Assembly (NCBI RefSeq): GCF_000657795.2
Contig: NZ_JHEP02000022.1
Span: 1-43,902, forward strand
Length of the DNA stretch: 43,902 nt
DNA from: Bordetella pseudohinzii
GTDB lineage: Bacteria > Pseudomonadota > Gammaproteobacteria > Burkholderiales > Burkholderiaceae_B
Direction: 5' to 3'
Positions within the stretch are counted from its first letter, which is position 1. Each line of letters starts with the position of its first letter. The notes under the pieces were generated by a model. The model worked only from the letters and a program-made list of their open reading frames with translations, had not been told where the DNA came from and ran no database searches. Shown here piece by piece: positions 35,720 to 43,902 of this stretch. A program made the translations under genes and the position numbers.

Positions 35720-36175
35720 ATGACTGTTTCCATCCATCCGGACTCCTACCTGACCCTGCATTACCGCGTCGTCCTGGCCTCGGGTCCGGCCGAGGGCTCG
35801 GTGTTCACCGACACCTTTGACGGCCGCCCGGCCACGCTGCAGATGGGCAGCGGCCAATGGGCGCCCGGCATGGAGGCCGCCCTGCTGGGCCACGGCGAGG
35901 ACGAGCGCTTCAGCTTCACGCTGGAGCCGGCCGACGCCTACGGCGACCGCAACCCCGAGCTGCTCCAGAAAGTCACGCGCCGCATGCTCGCCGAGCATGC
36001 CGGCGCCGATGCCGGTTTCAATCCCGGCGATCTGGTCGAATTCGCCGCGCCCAATGGCGGGCGCTACTCCGGCGTCCTCAAAGAAATCAACGACGACTGG
36101 GCGCTGTTCGACTTCAACCATCCGCTGGCCGGCACCCGCCTGCGGATCGATGTCCATATTCTCGGAGTCCTCTGA
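35720..36175 (+). CDS. fkpB: FKBP-type peptidyl-prolyl isomerase, SlpA/FkpB-like
   Basis: This 151-residue FKBP-type isomerase is of the SlyD/FkpB group. The active-site strand [15 protein letters not shown] and the flap region [20 protein letters not shown] are present, with a chaperone insert near residues 75-120. The C-terminus lacks the His-rich tail of SlyD, which favours FkpB. Its stop codon overlaps the ispH start by one base (TGATG). The same gene pair is conserved in E. coli. A TTG at 35711 is a weaker alternative start. Confidence 0.92.
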   Translation: MTVSIHPDSYLTLHYRVVLASGPAEGSVFTDTFDGRPATLQMGSGQWAPGMEAALLGHGEDERFSFTLEPADAYGDRNPELLQKVTRRMLAEHAGADAGFNPGDLVEFAAPNGGRYSGVLKEINDDWALFDFNHPLAGTRLRIDVHILGVL

Positions 36176-37161
36176 TGAGCGAGCTCGTCAAGCCGGTCAC
36201 CGCCGCCGATGCCGAAGTCCTGCTGGCCCAGCCGCGCGGCTTCTGTGCCGGCGTGGACCGCGCCATCGAAATCGTCGAGCGGGCGCTCGAACTGCATGGC
36301 GCGCCCATCTATGTCCGCCATGAAATCGTCCACAACCGCTATGTGGTCGAGGATCTGCGGGCCAAGGGCGCCGTCTTCATCGACGAACTGGACCAGGCGC
36401 CCGAAGGCGCCATCGTGGTGTTCTCGGCCCATGGCGTGTCCAAGGCCGTGCGCGCCGAGGCCGAGGCGCGCGGGCTGCGCGTCTTCGACGCCACCTGCCC
36501 GCTGGTCACCAAGGTCCACGTCGAGGTCGCGCGCATGCGCGCCGCCGGCCGCGAGATCATCATGATCGGGCACAAGGGCCATCCCGAGGTCGAGGGCACG
36601 CTGGGCCAGGCCCAGGGCGGCATGTATTTGGTCGAGACGGTCGAGGACGTCGAGGCGCTGCGGGTCGCGGATCCCGACAATCTCGCCTACGTCACCCAGA
36701 CCACGCTGTCGGTCGACGACGCCGCGGCGGTCTCGCGCGCCCTCAAGGCGCGCTTCCCGACCATCGTCGAACCCAAGAAGAGCGATATCTGCTACGCCAC
36801 GCAGAACCGCCAGGATGCGGTCAAGGTGCTCGCGCCCGAATGCGACCTCGTCCTCGTGGTGGGCAGCCCCAACAGCTCGAATTCCAACCGGCTGCGCGAA
36901 GTGGCCGAACGCATCGGCGTGCAGGCGCATCTGGTCGACGGCGCCGCGGCCATCGACCCCGCCTGGCTGGCGGGCCGGCATCGCGTCGGCATCACGGCCG
37001 GCGCCTCGGCGCCCGAAGTGCTCGTGCGCCAGGTGATCGACCGGGTCCGCGAGCTGGGCGCCGTATCCGTGCGCACCATGCCCGGCCTCGAAGAAAACGT
37101 CGCCTTTCCGCTGCCCAAGGGCTTGTCGCGCAAGGGCGCCCAGGTCGAGAACCTCGACTGA
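36175..37161 (+). CDS. ispH: 4-hydroxy-3-methylbut-2-enyl diphosphate reductase IspH
   Basis: This 328-residue iron-sulfur enzyme catalyses the last step of the MEP isoprenoid pathway, giving IPP and DMAPP. The three cluster cysteines are Cys24 (RGFCAGV), Cys108 (ATCPLV) and Cys206 ([14 protein letters not shown]). Substrate-binding segments are present: [15 protein letters not shown] and [14 protein letters not shown]. It supplies precursors that also feed the squalene pathway encoded by hpnCDE in this window. It is translationally coupled to fkpB. Confidence 0.98.
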   Translation: MSELVKPVTAADAEVLLAQPRGFCAGVDRAIEIVERALELHGAPIYVRHEIVHNRYVVEDLRAKGAVFIDELDQAPEGAIVVFSAHGVSKAVRAEAEARGLRVFDATCPLVTKVHVEVARMRAAGREIIMIGHKGHPEVEGTLGQAQGGMYLVETVEDVEALRVADPDNLAYVTQTTLSVDDAAAVSRALKARFPTIVEPKKSDICYATQNRQDAVKVLAPECDLVLVVGSPNSSNSNRLREVAERIGVQAHLVDGAAAIDPAWLAGRHRVGITAGASAPEVLVRQVIDRVRELGAVSVRTMPGLEENVAFPLPKGLSRKGAQVENLD

Positions 37162-37211
37162 CCATTCATAACACACCTCACCAGGCGGCCCGGCCGCCGG
37201 CAGGAGACACC

Positions 37212-37856
37212 ATGCAGTTGTTCAGCTACTTCCGCAGCTCGGCCGCCTATCGTGTGCGCATCGCCCTCAACCTCAAGGGCCTGCCCTACGACTACAAGCC
37301 CGTGCACCTGCTCAAGGACGGCGGCCAGCAGCTGTCGGAAGGCTATCGCGCCCTGAATCCGGCCGCGCTGGTGCCCACGCTGGTCGACGGCGACCATGTC
37401 ATCGGGCAATCGCTGGCCATCATCGAATACCTGGACGAAACCCATCCGGCCGCGCCCTTGCTGCCGGCCACGCCGGCCGCGCGCGCCCGCGTGCGGGCCA
37501 TCGCGCTGAGCATCGCCTGCGACACGCATCCGCTGAACAATCTGCGCGTGCTGAAATACCTCAAGCACGAAGTCAAGGCGGCGGAAGAGGTCAAGAACGC
37601 CTGGTATCGCCACTGGGTGGACACCGGCCTGGCCGCCGTGGAATCCATGCTCGCGAATTCTTCCGAGACGGGCCGCTTCTGCCATGGCGATACGCCCACC
37701 CTGGCCGATCTTTGCCTCGTGCCGCAGGTCTTCAATGCGCGCCGTTTCGGCTGCGACCTGACCGCCATGCCGACCATCCTGCGCATCGACGAAGCCTGCA
37801 ATGCCTTGCCGGCCTTCCAGAAGGCCGCGCCGGAAAACCAACCCGACGCCGAATAA
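37212..37856 (+). CDS. maiA: Maleylacetoacetate isomerase (zeta-class glutathione transferase)
   Basis: This 214-residue GST-fold enzyme isomerises maleylacetoacetate to fumarylacetoacetate in tyrosine and homogentisate degradation. The motif FRSSAAYRVRIALNLKG (residues 7-23) carries the zeta-class serines that activate glutathione. The GQSLAIIEYLDE segment is the glutathione-binding region, and the C-terminus has TLADLCLVPQVFNARRF. GGAGACACC precedes the ATG. No hmgA or fumarylacetoacetase gene is near, so it stands apart from its pathway. A maleylpyruvate isomerase role remains possible. Confidence 0.9.
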   Translation: MQLFSYFRSSAAYRVRIALNLKGLPYDYKPVHLLKDGGQQLSEGYRALNPAALVPTLVDGDHVIGQSLAIIEYLDETHPAAPLLPATPAARARVRAIALSIACDTHPLNNLRVLKYLKHEVKAAEEVKNAWYRHWVDTGLAAVESMLANSSETGRFCHGDTPTLADLCLVPQVFNARRFGCDLTAMPTILRIDEACNALPAFQKAAPENQPDAE

Positions 37857-37868
37857 ACCGGGCTTGGC

Positions 37869-37898
37869 TTGCGCGGCGGAAAAAATTTCTGCTATTAT
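37869..37898 (+). promoter_or_regulatory. Candidate sigma-70 promoter of tRNA-Thr
   Basis: TTGCGC (37869-37874) and TATTAT (37893-37898) are separated by 18 bases and sit in the only AT-rich patch before the tRNA. The mature tRNA begins 87 bases downstream. Confidence 0.6.
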
Positions 37899-37916
37899 CG
37901 CGGTCTCCTTTCTTTG

Positions 37917-37936
37917 GCCCCTGATTTTTCAGGGGC
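37917..37936 (+). other. Hairpin in the tRNA-Thr precursor leader
   Basis: GCCCCTG / CAGGGGC is a 7-bp perfect stem with an ATTTTT loop between the candidate promoter and the tRNA. It has no following T run, so it may be a processing signal or a stray terminator of maiA. Confidence 0.45.
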
Positions 37937-37984
37937 AAGATCGAAGGCTCGCAGGTAGTCAGATCGGCGAGGCGCAAGAATATT

Positions 37985-38060
37985 GCCGGCATAGCTCAGT
38001 TGGTAGAGCAGCGCATTCGTAATGCGAAGGTCGTAGGTTCGACTCCTATTGCCGGCACCA
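37985..38060 (+). tRNA. tRNA-Thr (CGU)
   Basis: A 76-base cloverleaf has acceptor arms GCCGGCA / TGCCGGC, D-arm GCTC...GAGC, anticodon loop TTCGTAA and T-loop GTTCGACTC. The anticodon is CGT. The 3' CCA is encoded. The body is close to the E. coli threonine tRNA read by the same anticodon. Confidence 0.97.
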
Positions 38061-38070
38061 GTTGCAAGTC

Positions 38071-38099
38071 AAAAAGGCCACCCACCGGGTGGCCTTTTT
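38071..38099 (+). terminator. Terminator after tRNA-Thr
   Basis: GGCCACCC / GGGTGGCC is an 8-bp stem with an ACC loop, preceded by AAAAA and followed by TTTTT, eleven bases after the tRNA. It would work in both directions. Confidence 0.93.
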
Positions 38100-38183
38100 G
38101 CTGCCGGCTTGGCCGGTATGGCGTCGAGTTTGCGCGCATCGTTGGGGGCGTGCTGTTGCGTAAAGCGGGCGGCCGAGGCCGAC

Positions 38184-38212
38184 TTGCACGCAAGAAAAAA
38201 ATACCGCATAAT
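38184..38212 (+). promoter_or_regulatory. Sigma-70 promoter of tRNA-Asn
   Basis: TTGCAC (38184-38189) and CATAAT (38207-38212) are spaced by 17 bases, 16 bases upstream of the mature tRNA. Both elements are near consensus. Confidence 0.75.
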
Positions 38213-38228
38213 CTCGTTTCTTAGCAGT

Positions 38229-38304
38229 TCCCCGATAGCTCAGTCGGTAGAGCGACGGACTGTTAATCCGCAGGTCGCTGGTTCGAGCCCAGCTCGGGGA
38301 GCCA
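38229..38304 (+). tRNA. tRNA-Asn (GUU)
   Basis: A 76-base cloverleaf has acceptor arms TCCCCGA / TCGGGGA, D-arm GCTC...GAGC, anticodon loop CTGTTAA with GTT anticodon, and T-loop GTTCGAGCC. Encoded GCCA ends the molecule. Confidence 0.97.
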
Positions 38305-38313
38305 AAGAATTCA

Positions 38314-38343
38314 GGGTCATCTACGTAAGTAGATGGCCCTTTT
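38314..38343 (+). terminator. Terminator after tRNA-Asn
   Basis: GGGTCATCTAC pairs with GTAGATGGCCC (11 bp, one G-T wobble) around a GTAA loop, followed by TTTT. It begins ten bases after the tRNA. Confidence 0.9.
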
Positions 38344-38378
38344 GGTTTTGGGCGGCCCTGTCCTTATCGGTTATCGGC

Positions 38379-38729
38379 TTATCGGGGCGGGATGGGCCCG
38401 CGGTCCAGGCAGAGCGTGAGCAGGATGGCGCAATCGGTGATGGCGCTTAAGCGATGCGGCACGCCCGCGGCCAGAAACACCAGCTCGCCCGGGCTCAGGG
38501 CTTGGCTCACGCCATAAGCGTCCAGCATGGCCTGGCCCTCCAGGCACTGCAGGGTGATCGCGCTGGCCGCGACTTCATGGCTGGGCTGGATGTCGCCGGC
38601 TTTCAGAATCAATCTAAGCACTTCTATCTGGTCGGAGCGCACCAGGGCCTGCGAGGGCGTGTCGCGCAAGGCGGCGCCCAGGGGCCTGATGTCGATCCGT
38701 TCGCCTGGGCGGGCGTGGTGCAAGGACAT
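38379..38729 (-). CDS. Small cupin-fold protein
   Basis: This 116-residue single cupin domain has the usual two beta-barrel motifs in degenerate form: GDIQPSHEVAASAITLQCLEG (with one clear histidine) and GELVFLAAGVPHRLSAITDC (with the PHR histidine). I chose the ATG at 38729 with GGGAG upstream; the frame stays open to 38912 but that part overlaps the divergent gene. The degenerate metal motif suggests a binding rather than catalytic role. It is divergent from a COG0523 GTPase gene. Confidence 0.8.
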   Translation of the reverse strand: MSLHHARPGERIDIRPLGAALRDTPSQALVRSDQIEVLRLILKAGDIQPSHEVAASAITLQCLEGQAMLDAYGVSQALSPGELVFLAAGVPHRLSAITDCAILLTLCLDRGPIPPR

Positions 38730-38835
38730 GGCGCTCTCCCGGTAGGGGTGGGGTGTTTGTAATATTATTCCCGCGCGCGCCAGCCGGCGCGCAAGGCAGG
38801 GCGGCGCCGGGCCGCCGAGGACAGGGCAGGGCAGC

Positions 38836-39873
38836 ATGGAAACGGTAAGCGGCAGCCAGCCGGACACCCGTATCGGCGTGACCGTCCTGACGGGTTTTCT
38901 GGGCAGCGGCAAGACGACCCTGTTGAATCGCCTGCTGCTCGATCCCGCCTACGCGGACGCCTTGGTCATCGTCAATGAGCTGGGCGAGATCGGCGTCGAT
39001 CATGTGCTCGTGCGTTCGGTCGATGACCGCATCGTGCTGCTCGAAGGCGGCTGCATCTGCTGCACCGTGGCTGGCGGCCTGGTCGATACCTTGCGCGATA
39101 TCTTCATGCTGGCGCTGCAGCGGCGCATCAAGCGCTTCAGGCGGGTGCTCATCGAGACCACGGGCATGGCCAGCCCGGCGCCGATACTGTTCACCTTGCG
39201 CAACGATCCCTTTCTCGCCGCGCGCTATGTTTATCGCGGCGCGATCGCCGTGGCCGACGCGCAGCATCTGCTGCGGCATCTGGGCAACGAGGCCGGGGGC
39301 GGGGCGGCGCAGCAGGAGGCGGCGCAGCAGTTGGCGCTGGCCGATGTGGTCGCCATCAGCAAGGCGGACCTGGTCGGCGAGGCGCAATTGGCGCGTGTGC
39401 GCCAGGCCATCGCCGAGGTGCATCCCGGCGTGCGGGTCCTGGCGCTTGAGCCGCGGGGGCCGGTGCCGGCGGCCTTGACCGAAATGTCGCTGCGGACCGA
39501 GCGCCGCGAGCCGGCTCCCCTGGGACGCTGGCTGTCGGCCTATGGGGGGCAGGGGCAGTTGGGGCGCCATGCCGGGGTCGGGCATTTTGTGCTCGACATG
39601 GTGGCGCCGGTGAGCCGCGGGCAGTTTTTCGCCGGCATGCACGATATCCAGGCGCGCTATGACCAGGGCTTGCTGCGCATCAAGGGCCTGGTCTGTTTCG
39701 AGGCGGAGGCCCTGCCCCATGTGGTGCATGGCGTGCACCGCCAGCTCTATCCGCTGGAGCCGCTGGCGCAATGGCCCAGCGACAGCCGGGCCTCGCGGCT
39801 GGTCTTCATCCTGCGCGGCTTGGACCCAGGCGCGGTGGGCGCGGTGGCGCGCCAGGCGCTGCGCCAGGTGTAG
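38836..39873 (+). CDS. COG0523/CobW-type GTPase (putative metallochaperone)
   Basis: This 345-residue G3E GTPase has Walker A GFLGSGKTT at residues 20-28, the metal motif CICC (Cys73, Cys75, Cys76), an ETTGMASPAP switch region and SKAD as the guanine-binding motif. The C-terminal CobW domain ends around residue 330. Family members deliver zinc, cobalt or iron to proteins, often under zinc limitation. The ATG at 38836 has GGGCAGGGCAGC upstream. No cobalamin or nitrile hydratase genes are near, so zinc is the more likely metal; this is inference. Confidence 0.92.
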   Translation: METVSGSQPDTRIGVTVLTGFLGSGKTTLLNRLLLDPAYADALVIVNELGEIGVDHVLVRSVDDRIVLLEGGCICCTVAGGLVDTLRDIFMLALQRRIKRFRRVLIETTGMASPAPILFTLRNDPFLAARYVYRGAIAVADAQHLLRHLGNEAGGGAAQQEAAQQLALADVVAISKADLVGEAQLARVRQAIAEVHPGVRVLALEPRGPVPAALTEMSLRTERREPAPLGRWLSAYGGQGQLGRHAGVGHFVLDMVAPVSRGQFFAGMHDIQARYDQGLLRIKGLVCFEAEALPHVVHGVHRQLYPLEPLAQWPSDSRASRLVFILRGLDPGAVGAVARQALRQV

Positions 39874-39950
39874 GCGGCCCGCGCCGCCATTTGATTGCGC
39901 GCAGAATCCGTTATAAAACTGTTCTGTCTGATGCGTGGAACGAGACAATC

Positions 39951-40865
39951 ATGGACAGGCTCAAAGCCATGCAGGTGTTTGTCGAGGTCGCGGACCGGGG
40001 CAGCCTGTCCGCCGCGGCCACTCATCTCGATATGTCGCGTGCGATGGTGTCGCGCTATCTGGCCGAACTCGAAGAGTGGGTGGGGGTGCGCCTGCTGCAT
40101 CGCACGACGCGGCGCCTGAGCCTGACCCCGGCCGGGGCCGAGACGCTGCCGCGCTGCCGCCGCATGCTCGACCTGGTGGGCGATATGCGCGACGCGGTGG
40201 CCACGCCCGAGGCCGCGCCCAAGGGGCTGTTGCGCGTGAGCGCTTCCCTGTCTTTCGGCAGCAGCCAATTGGTGCCGGTGGTGGCCGACTTCGTCAAGCG
40301 CTATCCCGGCACCTCGGTGGACCTGCTGCTGGTGGACCGGCTGGTCAATCTGGTCGAAGAGCGCGTGGATCTGGCGGTGCGCATCACCAATGATGTGGAC
40401 CCCAATCTCATCGCGCGCCGCTTCGCGGATTGCCGCTCGGTGGTGTGCGCCAGCGATGCCTATCTGTCCGAGCGCGGGATGCCGGCCCGGGCCGAAGATC
40501 TGGCCTTGCATAACTGCCTCACGCATTCCTATTACGGGCGCAGCCTGTGGCGTTTCGTGCGCGAGGGCGAGACCGTCGATGTGCCGGTCAGCGGCACGAT
40601 CACGGCCAACGAGGCGCAGGTCCTCATGGGCGCGGCCTTGCGCGGCGCGGGGATCGCCATGCTGCCCACCTATCTGGCCGGGCCGGAGATCCTGGCCGGC
40701 CGGCTGCGGGCCATCCTCGCCGATAGCGAGCCCCAGGTGCTGGGGGTCTATGGGGTCTACGCCTCGCGCCGCCAGATGCCGCTGGTGCTGCGCACCATGC
40801 TGGATTTCCTGGTGGAGCGCCTGGGCCAGGCGCCTTGGGATGTGCCCCTGGCTGGGCGAAAATGA
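39951..40865 (+). CDS. LysR family transcriptional regulator
   Basis: This 304-residue LysR regulator has a winged helix-turn-helix (MQVFVEVADRGSLSAAATHL then SRAMVSRYLAELE, residues 7-43) and a C-terminal effector domain starting near LLRVSASLSFG. It resembles the CrgA/AaeR-like branch that commonly acts on neighbouring oxidoreductase genes, but no target gene is adjacent. I chose the ATG at 39951; the long upstream extension overlaps the COG0523 gene. TTGATT (39891) and TATAAA (39912) could be a weak promoter. Confidence 0.9.
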   Translation: MDRLKAMQVFVEVADRGSLSAAATHLDMSRAMVSRYLAELEEWVGVRLLHRTTRRLSLTPAGAETLPRCRRMLDLVGDMRDAVATPEAAPKGLLRVSASLSFGSSQLVPVVADFVKRYPGTSVDLLLVDRLVNLVEERVDLAVRITNDVDPNLIARRFADCRSVVCASDAYLSERGMPARAEDLALHNCLTHSYYGRSLWRFVREGETVDVPVSGTITANEAQVLMGAALRGAGIAMLPTYLAGPEILAGRLRAILADSEPQVLGVYGVYASRRQMPLVLRTMLDFLVERLGQAPWDVPLAGRK

Positions 40866-40875
40866 AGGGGCTATA

Positions 40876-40956
40876 ATGAAGAAACATCGCCATATAAGCG
40901 CGTATCGCCGCAAGCGGCTTGCGGGTGGCGCGCATTCCCGGGTGGATCGGTTTTGA
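40876..40956 (+). CDS. Possible 26-residue basic peptide
   Basis: ATG at 40876 follows GAAGGGG by six bases and opens 26 codons (MKKHRHISAYRRKRLAGG and on to VDRF) of strongly basic sequence ending in TGA. It starts ten bases after the LysR stop. A TATAAT at 40872 overlaps its start, so the same stretch could be a promoter instead. No family is recognised. Confidence 0.3.
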   Translation: MKKHRHISAYRRKRLAGGAHSRVDRF

Positions 40957-41331
40957 TCTTGCGGTTTTGCCGCCCCGGTCCGGCCGTCGTCCCCGGCGGG
41001 GTAATGGCGGCGATGTCCTTGAATATCTTGAGTACCGTTCGGCCCTGTGGCGGCGCGCCCGCGGCGCGGCAGCGCGCAGACGCTCGCTGTCCGGGACGGT
41101 TCAGGTTTCTTATTCAGTTTTCTTTTGTCTTTGATCCGGCGGGCCGTGCAGGCCGCGCGGCGGGTTGCGGGCCACGCCGCGAGCCGTCAGGACAGGAAGA
41201 GGGTAATGATCGTTAAGGCAAGCGCATCGGCATTCGCTGATCGGCTGGCAGATGGCCAGGCGGGCGCGGCTGCGCGCTGCCTGCCGGGCGGCCTTGGTTG
41301 CCGTTTTTGCGCCCGCCCGGGCCAGGCAATG
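40957..41331. other. Gene-poor stretch, no convincing coding sequence
   Basis: No frame here has both a good start and family-like composition. A possible start at 41206 (after AGGAAGAGGG) runs 60 codons but ends inside the antisense tRNA-fMet and its terminator, so I reject it. The stretch holds GC-rich inverted repeats, the clearest being an 8-bp stem at 41284-41291 with 41313-41320. It could be an untranslated region or a small RNA downstream of the TATAAT at 40872, but no known RNA family was recognised. Confidence 0.4.
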
Positions 41332-41360
41332 AAAAAGGCCCGGCAGATGCCAGGCCTTTT
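41332..41360 (-). terminator. Terminator of tRNA-fMet
   Basis: AAAAGGCC / GGCCTTTT with an inner GGC/GCC stem and one internal mismatch gives a strong hairpin. Read on the minus strand it ends in TTTTT, seven bases after the tRNA. Confidence 0.88.
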
Positions 41361-41366
41361 CGAATT

Positions 41367-41443
<77 letters not shown>

Positions 41444-41456
41444 TCTGAGAAGAAGA

Positions 41457-41485
41457 ACTTTACTCTGAAATCAATCCCGGCGCAA
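41457..41485 (-). promoter_or_regulatory. Candidate promoter of tRNA-fMet
   Basis: On the minus strand, TTGCGC (41485-41480) and TAAAGT (41462-41457) are 17 bases apart and 13 bases upstream of the tRNA. It overlaps the short upstream region of the divergent scpB gene. Confidence 0.6.
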
Positions 41486-41513
41486 GTTGGCCGACTTTTA
41501 TTATTAGGTATCG

Positions 41514-42503
41514 ATGAACGATAGCGAGGCAATTCTCGTGCTGGAAACGGCGCTGCTATGTGCCGCCCAGCCTATGCAATTGGCCGAGATGCACCGGCTT
41601 TTTGGCGATGACCCCGAGCTGACCAACGGTACGTTGCGGACCTGGCTCGAGACCTTGCAGCAGCAGTGGGACGGGCGCGGCATGGAATTGGCGCATCTGG
41701 CCGGCGGCTGGCGTTTCCAGAGCCGCCCGGCCATGCAGCGCTATCTCGAGCGCCTGAATCCCGAGCGGCCGCCCAAGTATTCCCGCGCGGTGCTCGAGAC
41801 CTTGGCCATCGTGGCCTGGCGCCAGCCGGTGACCCGGGGCGATATCGAGGATATCCGCGGGGTGACGGTGTCGTCGCAGATCGTCAAGACGCTGGAAGAC
41901 CGCGGCTGGATCGAGGTCATCGGCCATCGTGACGCCCCTGGCCGTCCCGCGCTGTTCGGCACCACGCGGCAATTCCTGGACGACCTGGGCCTGCGGGCGC
42001 TGGACGAGCTGCCGCCGCTGGAGTCCTCCCAGGCCGCCGCCGCGCTGGCCGGGCTGGACCTGGGCGGCACCGAGATCCAGCTGGAGGAAATCGCCGCGGC
42101 GGCTGGCGAGGCCCTGCCGGCGGAGGGCGAGCCGGGCGCCGACACAGCGGACGCTGACGCGCCGGCCCAGGATGGCGTAGAATCTCGCATCGCTTCCGAG
42201 TCTGCGGCCGAGTCCGCCGCGCCGGATGCGTCTTTGCCGGAGCCGGCGGATACCTCCGCCGATCCGGATGACGGGCGCCCCGCGACACCTGAGGTGCCCG
42301 TGCCGGAACCCGACCGGATTCAGCCTCCCGCCGAACCCGACGAGACGGTCCCGCCGTCGACTCCCGAAGTGGAGCCGGTTCAGCCCGAACCCGAAATCGT
42401 GCCGCCGCCGCAACCCGCCACCCCCGAGGTGCCGGAAGTGCCGCAGCGTCCCCAAGACCAAGACAACAATGGGCTTGCGCCAGGCAAGTCCGAGCCAGTT
42501 TGA
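41514..42503 (+). CDS. scpB: Chromosome segregation protein ScpB with long acidic tail
   Basis: This 329-residue protein is the kleisin-interacting subunit of the SMC-ScpAB condensin. Residues 1-165 are the two winged-helix domains, with the family motifs [32 protein letters not shown] and [18 protein letters not shown]. Residues 165-329 are an unusually long tail rich in Pro, Glu, Asp and Ala, probably disordered. Ordinary ScpB proteins are about 180-220 residues. No scpA is adjacent in the window. It is followed 17 bases later by rluB. A TATTAT at 41499 sits so close to the ATG that the transcript leader may be very short. Confidence 0.95.
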   Translation: MNDSEAILVLETALLCAAQPMQLAEMHRLFGDDPELTNGTLRTWLETLQQQWDGRGMELAHLAGGWRFQSRPAMQRYLERLNPERPPKYSRAVLETLAIVAWRQPVTRGDIEDIRGVTVSSQIVKTLEDRGWIEVIGHRDAPGRPALFGTTRQFLDDLGLRALDELPPLESSQAAAALAGLDLGGTEIQLEEIAAAAGEALPAEGEPGADTADADAPAQDGVESRIASESAAESAAPDASLPEPADTSADPDDGRPATPEVPVPEPDRIQPPAEPDETVPPSTPEVEPVQPEPEIVPPPQPATPEVPEVPQRPQDQDNNGLAPGKSEPV

Positions 42504-42520
42504 AATCCGGAGCTGTCCCA

Positions 42521-43902
42521 GTGACAACCAATACAACGACAACGATGCAGGACGACAATTCCACCGTTGATCAGGCGCCTTCGGCCGACCAGGCCGCCGG
42601 CGCCTCCCCCGAAGGCGAGGGCGGCGGCCGCAGCCGCGGCCGCAAGCTGCGCACGCCGTTTCGCCGCCGCCGCGCCGACGCCGCGGGCGAAGAAGCCAAG
42701 GATGCCGGCGAAGCCGCCGATGAGGCGGCCGCCGAGGCCGTCCGTCCGAGCGACAATGCCCGCCAGGCGGAACGCGAGGCCGATGAGGCCCTGTCCTATC
42801 TGGACAAGGCGGCGCGCAGCGAACAGCGCCTGGGCAAGTACCTGAACAGCGAAGCCATCATGCCCAAGCTGCACAAGGTGCTGGCCGACGCGGGCATCGG
42901 TTCGCGGCGCGAGATGGAAGAGCTCATCGTGGCGGGCCGTGTGTCCGTCAACGGCGAGCCGGCCCATATCGGGCAGCGCGTGGCGCCCAATGACCAGGTC
43001 CGCGTCAATGGCAAGCCCATCGCGCGCCCCAACGCCAAGAAGCCGCCGCGCGTGATCCTGTATCACAAGCCGGCCGGCGAAATCGTCAGCCATGATGATC
43101 CCGGCGGCCGCGCCAGCGTGTTCGCCCGCCTGCCCAAGCTGCGCACCGGCAAATGGCTGTCGGTGGGCCGCCTGGACCTGAATACCGAGGGCCTGCTGAT
43201 TTTCACGACCTCGGGCGATATGGCCAACCGCATCATGCACCCCCGCTACGGCACCGAGCGCGAATACGCCGTGCGCGTGCTGGGCGAGATGGACGAGGCG
43301 CAGCGCAAGTCGCTGGTCGAGGGCATCGACCTGGATGATGGCAAGGCCGCTTTCGGTTCCTTCGATTATCTCGGGGGCGATGGCAGCAACCGCTGGTACC
43401 GCGTCACGCTGCAAGAAGGCCGCAACCGCGAAGTGCGCCGCATGTTCGAGGCCGTGGGCGTCACGGTCAGCCGGCTGATCCGCACCCGGTTCGGTGATCT
43501 GGTGCTGCCCCGTTCGCTGCGCCGCGGCCGCTGGGAAGAGCTCGATGCCTCGCTGGTGTCCGCGCTGATGGTGCAGCTGGGCCTGTTGCGCGACGGCGAC
43601 GACGAGGCGGGCGGACGCCGCGGCAAATCGCGTCAGCCGCAATCGCATGACAGCGCGCTGCCGCCGGGTTTCGGCACGATGGAGCGCAACGGCATGAACG
43701 GCGCGCGCATCGGCCGCCGGGGCAAGCTGCAAGGCGGCCGTGCCGGCGCCTCGGCGCCGTGTCCTTCCGATCCCTTTGGCACCGGCCTGATGTTCACGGG
43801 CGGCTATGCCAACGGGCACCCGCTGGGCAATGACGGCGGCGGCAAGGCCAAGCCGGCCGGCAAGGGGCGCGGCCGCAAGCCGGCCTCGCCGGCGGGCGGC
43901 GG
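42521..43902 (+). CDS. rluB: 23S rRNA pseudouridine synthase RluB (3' partial)
   Basis: The frame runs off the window end, so only the first 460 codons are seen. I chose GTG at 42521 because GGAG lies eight bases upstream; an in-frame ATG at 42545 is the alternative. Residues 1-108 are an Ala/Arg/Glu-rich, probably disordered extension. An S4 RNA-binding domain follows ([19 protein letters not shown], from about 114). The RsuA-type catalytic domain has Asp219 in [11 protein letters not shown]. The C-terminal part after about 360 is Gly/Arg/Lys-rich low complexity, as in other betaproteobacterial RluB proteins. The enzyme makes the pseudouridine near position 2605 of 23S rRNA. Confidence 0.94.
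   Translation, partial: MTTNTTTTMQDDNSTVDQAPSADQAAGASPEGEGGGRSRGRKLRTPFRRRRADAAGEEAKDAGEAADEAAAEAVRPSDNARQAEREADEALSYLDKAARSEQRLGKYLNSEAIMPKLHKVLADAGIGSRREMEELIVAGRVSVNGEPAHIGQRVAPNDQVRVNGKPIARPNAKKPPRVILYHKPAGEIVSHDDPGGRASVFARLPKLRTGKWLSVGRLDLNTEGLLIFTTSGDMANRIMHPRYGTEREYAVRVLGEMDEAQRKSLVEGIDLDDGKAAFGSFDYLGGDGSNRWYRVTLQEGRNREVRRMFEAVGVTVSRLIRTRFGDLVLPRSLRRGRWEELDASLVSALMVQLGLLRDGDDEAGGRRGKSRQPQSHDSALPPGFGTMERNGMNGARIGRRGKLQGGRAGASAPCPSDPFGTGLMFTGGYANGHPLGNDGGGKAKPAGKGRGRKPASPAGG

Noticed and set aside
37985..38304. Possible integration site at tRNA-Thr or tRNA-Asn
   Set aside because: No integrase, no repeat of the tRNA 3' end and no change of gene style on either side.

Overview
The window is GC-rich (about two thirds GC by eye), densely coded bacterial chromosome. 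The gene content points to a betaproteobacterium of the Alcaligenaceae (Bordetella/Achromobacter-like): a Bug-type periplasmic receptor beside a LysR gene, an FNR-type regulator, hpnCDE squalene genes, a kynBA pair, a type B L31 gene, and tRNAs close to the Escherichia coli sequences. I saw no insertion sequence, prophage, CRISPR array or integrase. It looks like core chromosome with a few accessory-flavoured operons.

Layout. 1-5.9 kb: end of a DUF748/OmpA-like envelope protein, an exported dienelactone-hydrolase-family enzyme, a small secreted two-cysteine protein, a Prx5-type peroxiredoxin and an MFS transporter. 5.9-9.4 kb (minus strand): an FNR-type iron-sulfur regulator in a tight pair with an exported alpha/beta hydrolase, then a single-chain fusion of a gamma-glutamylcyclotransferase-like domain and a fold-III PLP D-amino-acid enzyme. 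9.5-12.2 kb: clpB behind a sigma-32-like promoter and ahead of a clear terminator. 12.2-15.7 kb: a LysR regulator divergent from an N-acyl-D-amino-acid deacylase and a Bug receptor. 15.8-20.1 kb (minus strand): a five-gene operon, PepSY membrane protein, DUF2271, DUF4198, ApbE flavin transferase and membrane-anchored flavodoxin reductase, behind a Fur-box-like site. This is the most interesting system in the window. The DUF2271 protein carries a DGVSGAT sequence that looks like an ApbE flavinylation site, so the operon reads as an iron-regulated electron chain from NAD(P)H across the inner membrane to a flavinylated periplasmic protein.

20.2-26.3 kb: an HdeD-like membrane protein, a CrcB fluoride channel, hpnC-hpnD-hpnE, alanine racemase and an SDR. 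26.3-33.2 kb: an unrecognised single-span protein, radA, a TauE/SafE permease, a tiny Lys/His-rich exported protein behind an unusual leader, a MATE exporter overlapping an ArnT-like glycosyltransferase, and rpmE2. 33.4-37.9 kb: kynB-kynA, radC, fkpB-ispH and maiA. 37.9-38.4 kb: tRNA-Thr(CGU) and tRNA-Asn(GUU), each with a promoter and terminator. 38.4-40.9 kb: a cupin divergent from a COG0523 GTPase, and a second LysR gene. 40.9-41.4 kb is the only stretch over 300 bases without a convincing gene. It is followed by tRNA-fMet (minus strand), scpB and the start of rluB, which runs off the window.

All calls come from reading the sequence and recalling families; no search was run.
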